DNA of 6,342 nucleotides from Syntrophobacteria bacterium (GTDB lineage Bacteria; Desulfobacterota; Syntrophobacteria; JARFUL01): positions 1 through 6,342 of the forward strand of contig JARFUL010000089.1 of NCBI GenBank assembly GCA_029289015.1, given 5' to 3'. A program made the translations under genes and the position numbers. Positions 5,853 through 6,342 of this stretch are shown here, piece by piece. The notes below the pieces were generated by a model, which was not told where the DNA came from, did no database searches, and saw only the letters and a list, made by a program, of their open reading frames with translations. Each line of letters starts with the position of its first letter. Position 1 is the stretch's first letter.

Positions 5853-6342
5853 ACCGATTAAAACCGATAGGTGCCACAGCCGCGGCACAAGGCTCGGTCC
5901 CCACGACTTCTTCTGCCCCGCGTGCCAAAGGTCCTGCCCCGAGGGCCACCCTGTTTCGGATGAGGTGGACCCGAGGTTCGTGCCCCTGGAAAAAGGCCTG
6001 ATCCAGGACCTCGATCTTGGTCTTATCTGGCAGGAAGCCGGGAGCGAGGAGCCCCTGGACTTTGGGCGCGCGAGCCCCTACGTGGACGGGCTGAACAAAG
6101 AAGAGCCCGGGGGCAACTCCTTCTGGCGGCTCCCCCTCCTGAAGGAGGCCGTCTCCCTCTTGACGGTGCGGAAAAACCGGTTCGGCCTGCATATCAATCA
6201 TCTATTCTCGCCCCGCCAGCAGCTCTGCTGGACCTCCCAGAAGAGGGGGGACGGGGTTGTGGGCGTGCTCTTTTATCCCGGCGCGGTGCTGGTGAACGAC
6301 CCCAAAGCCAAGGCGTTTGTAAGGGCGGTTAGGGAGGATAGG
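5842..6342 (+). CDS. Lcl_C/DUF1566 domain protein with Cys-rich N-terminus (partial)
   Basis: The frame is open for 167 codons to the window edge, so the 3' end is missing. The N-terminus lacks a signal peptide and carries C11, H12, H21, C25-x2-C28, C32 and H36, which looks like a small metal-binding finger. From about residue 45 it fits the Lcl_C (DUF1566) domain: RFVPLEKG, DLDLGLIWQ (57-63), SFWRLPLLKEAVSLL (93-107, the family WRLPxxxEL signature), CWTS (129-132), a strand-rich segment with LFYPGAVLV, and FVRAVRED (159-166), near where the domain usually ends. The natural stop is therefore probably close by. The domain is often found in secreted or surface proteins and its biochemical role is poorly known; a cytosolic zinc-finger version is less usual. 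ATG 5842 overlaps the previous gene by 11 bases in another frame, implying translational coupling. It may be a target or partner of the amide-forming enzymes, but nothing in the sequence proves it. Confidence 0.8.
   Translation, partial: MLSEPIKTDRCHSRGTRLGPHDFFCPACQRSCPEGHPVSDEVDPRFVPLEKGLIQDLDLGLIWQEAGSEEPLDFGRASPYVDGLNKEEPGGNSFWRLPLLKEAVSLLTVRKNRFGLHINHLFSPRQQLCWTSQKRGDGVVGVLFYPGAVLVNDPKAKAFVRAVREDR

Overview
The window looks like a GC-rich bacterial chromosome. Its genes favour AGG arginine and ATA isoleucine codons and are closely packed on one strand. It carries an ADP-forming acyl-CoA synthetase, a FmdB-type zinc ribbon and an Lcl_C/DUF1566 protein. That mix would suit an anaerobic Desulfobacterota-like organism, but this is an inference from style and gene content, with no taxonomic marker present.

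Layout: bases 1-546 hold no convincing gene, only a few small repeats and a weak promoter candidate. A 66-residue FmdB-like zinc ribbon follows (547-747). A 276-base gap then contains a GC-rich palindrome and a near-consensus sigma-70 promoter (875-903). From 1024 to the window edge all six genes lie on the + strand and appear to form one operon: ADP-forming acyl-CoA synthetase (1024-3021), an unrecognised 122-residue protein (3027-3395), a glutamine-synthetase-fold Amidoligase_2 enzyme (start uncertain, 3437-4321), two tandem paralogous class II glutamine amidotransferase-like Ntn hydrolases (4325-5077 and 5115-5852), and a protein with a Cys-rich N-terminus and an Lcl_C domain that runs off the end (5842-6342+).

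The most interesting part is the block from 3027 to the end. A carboxylate-amine ligase next to N-terminal-Cys amidohydrolases is the logic of an amide-forming and amide-trimming pathway. The closest known parallel is ergothioneine synthesis, where EgtA (a GS-fold ligase) makes a gamma-glutamyl amide and EgtC (a class II amidotransferase-like enzyme) removes the glutamyl group. The second amidotransferase copy keeps every expected catalytic residue. The first keeps Cys2 but appears to have lost the substrate-binding Arg, the oxyanion Asn and the Asp. The pair may therefore be an active and a degenerate or re-purposed subunit. The acyl-CoA synthetase, five bases upstream of the block, could handle a carboxylic acid substrate or product of the same pathway. 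Substrates cannot be read from the sequence.
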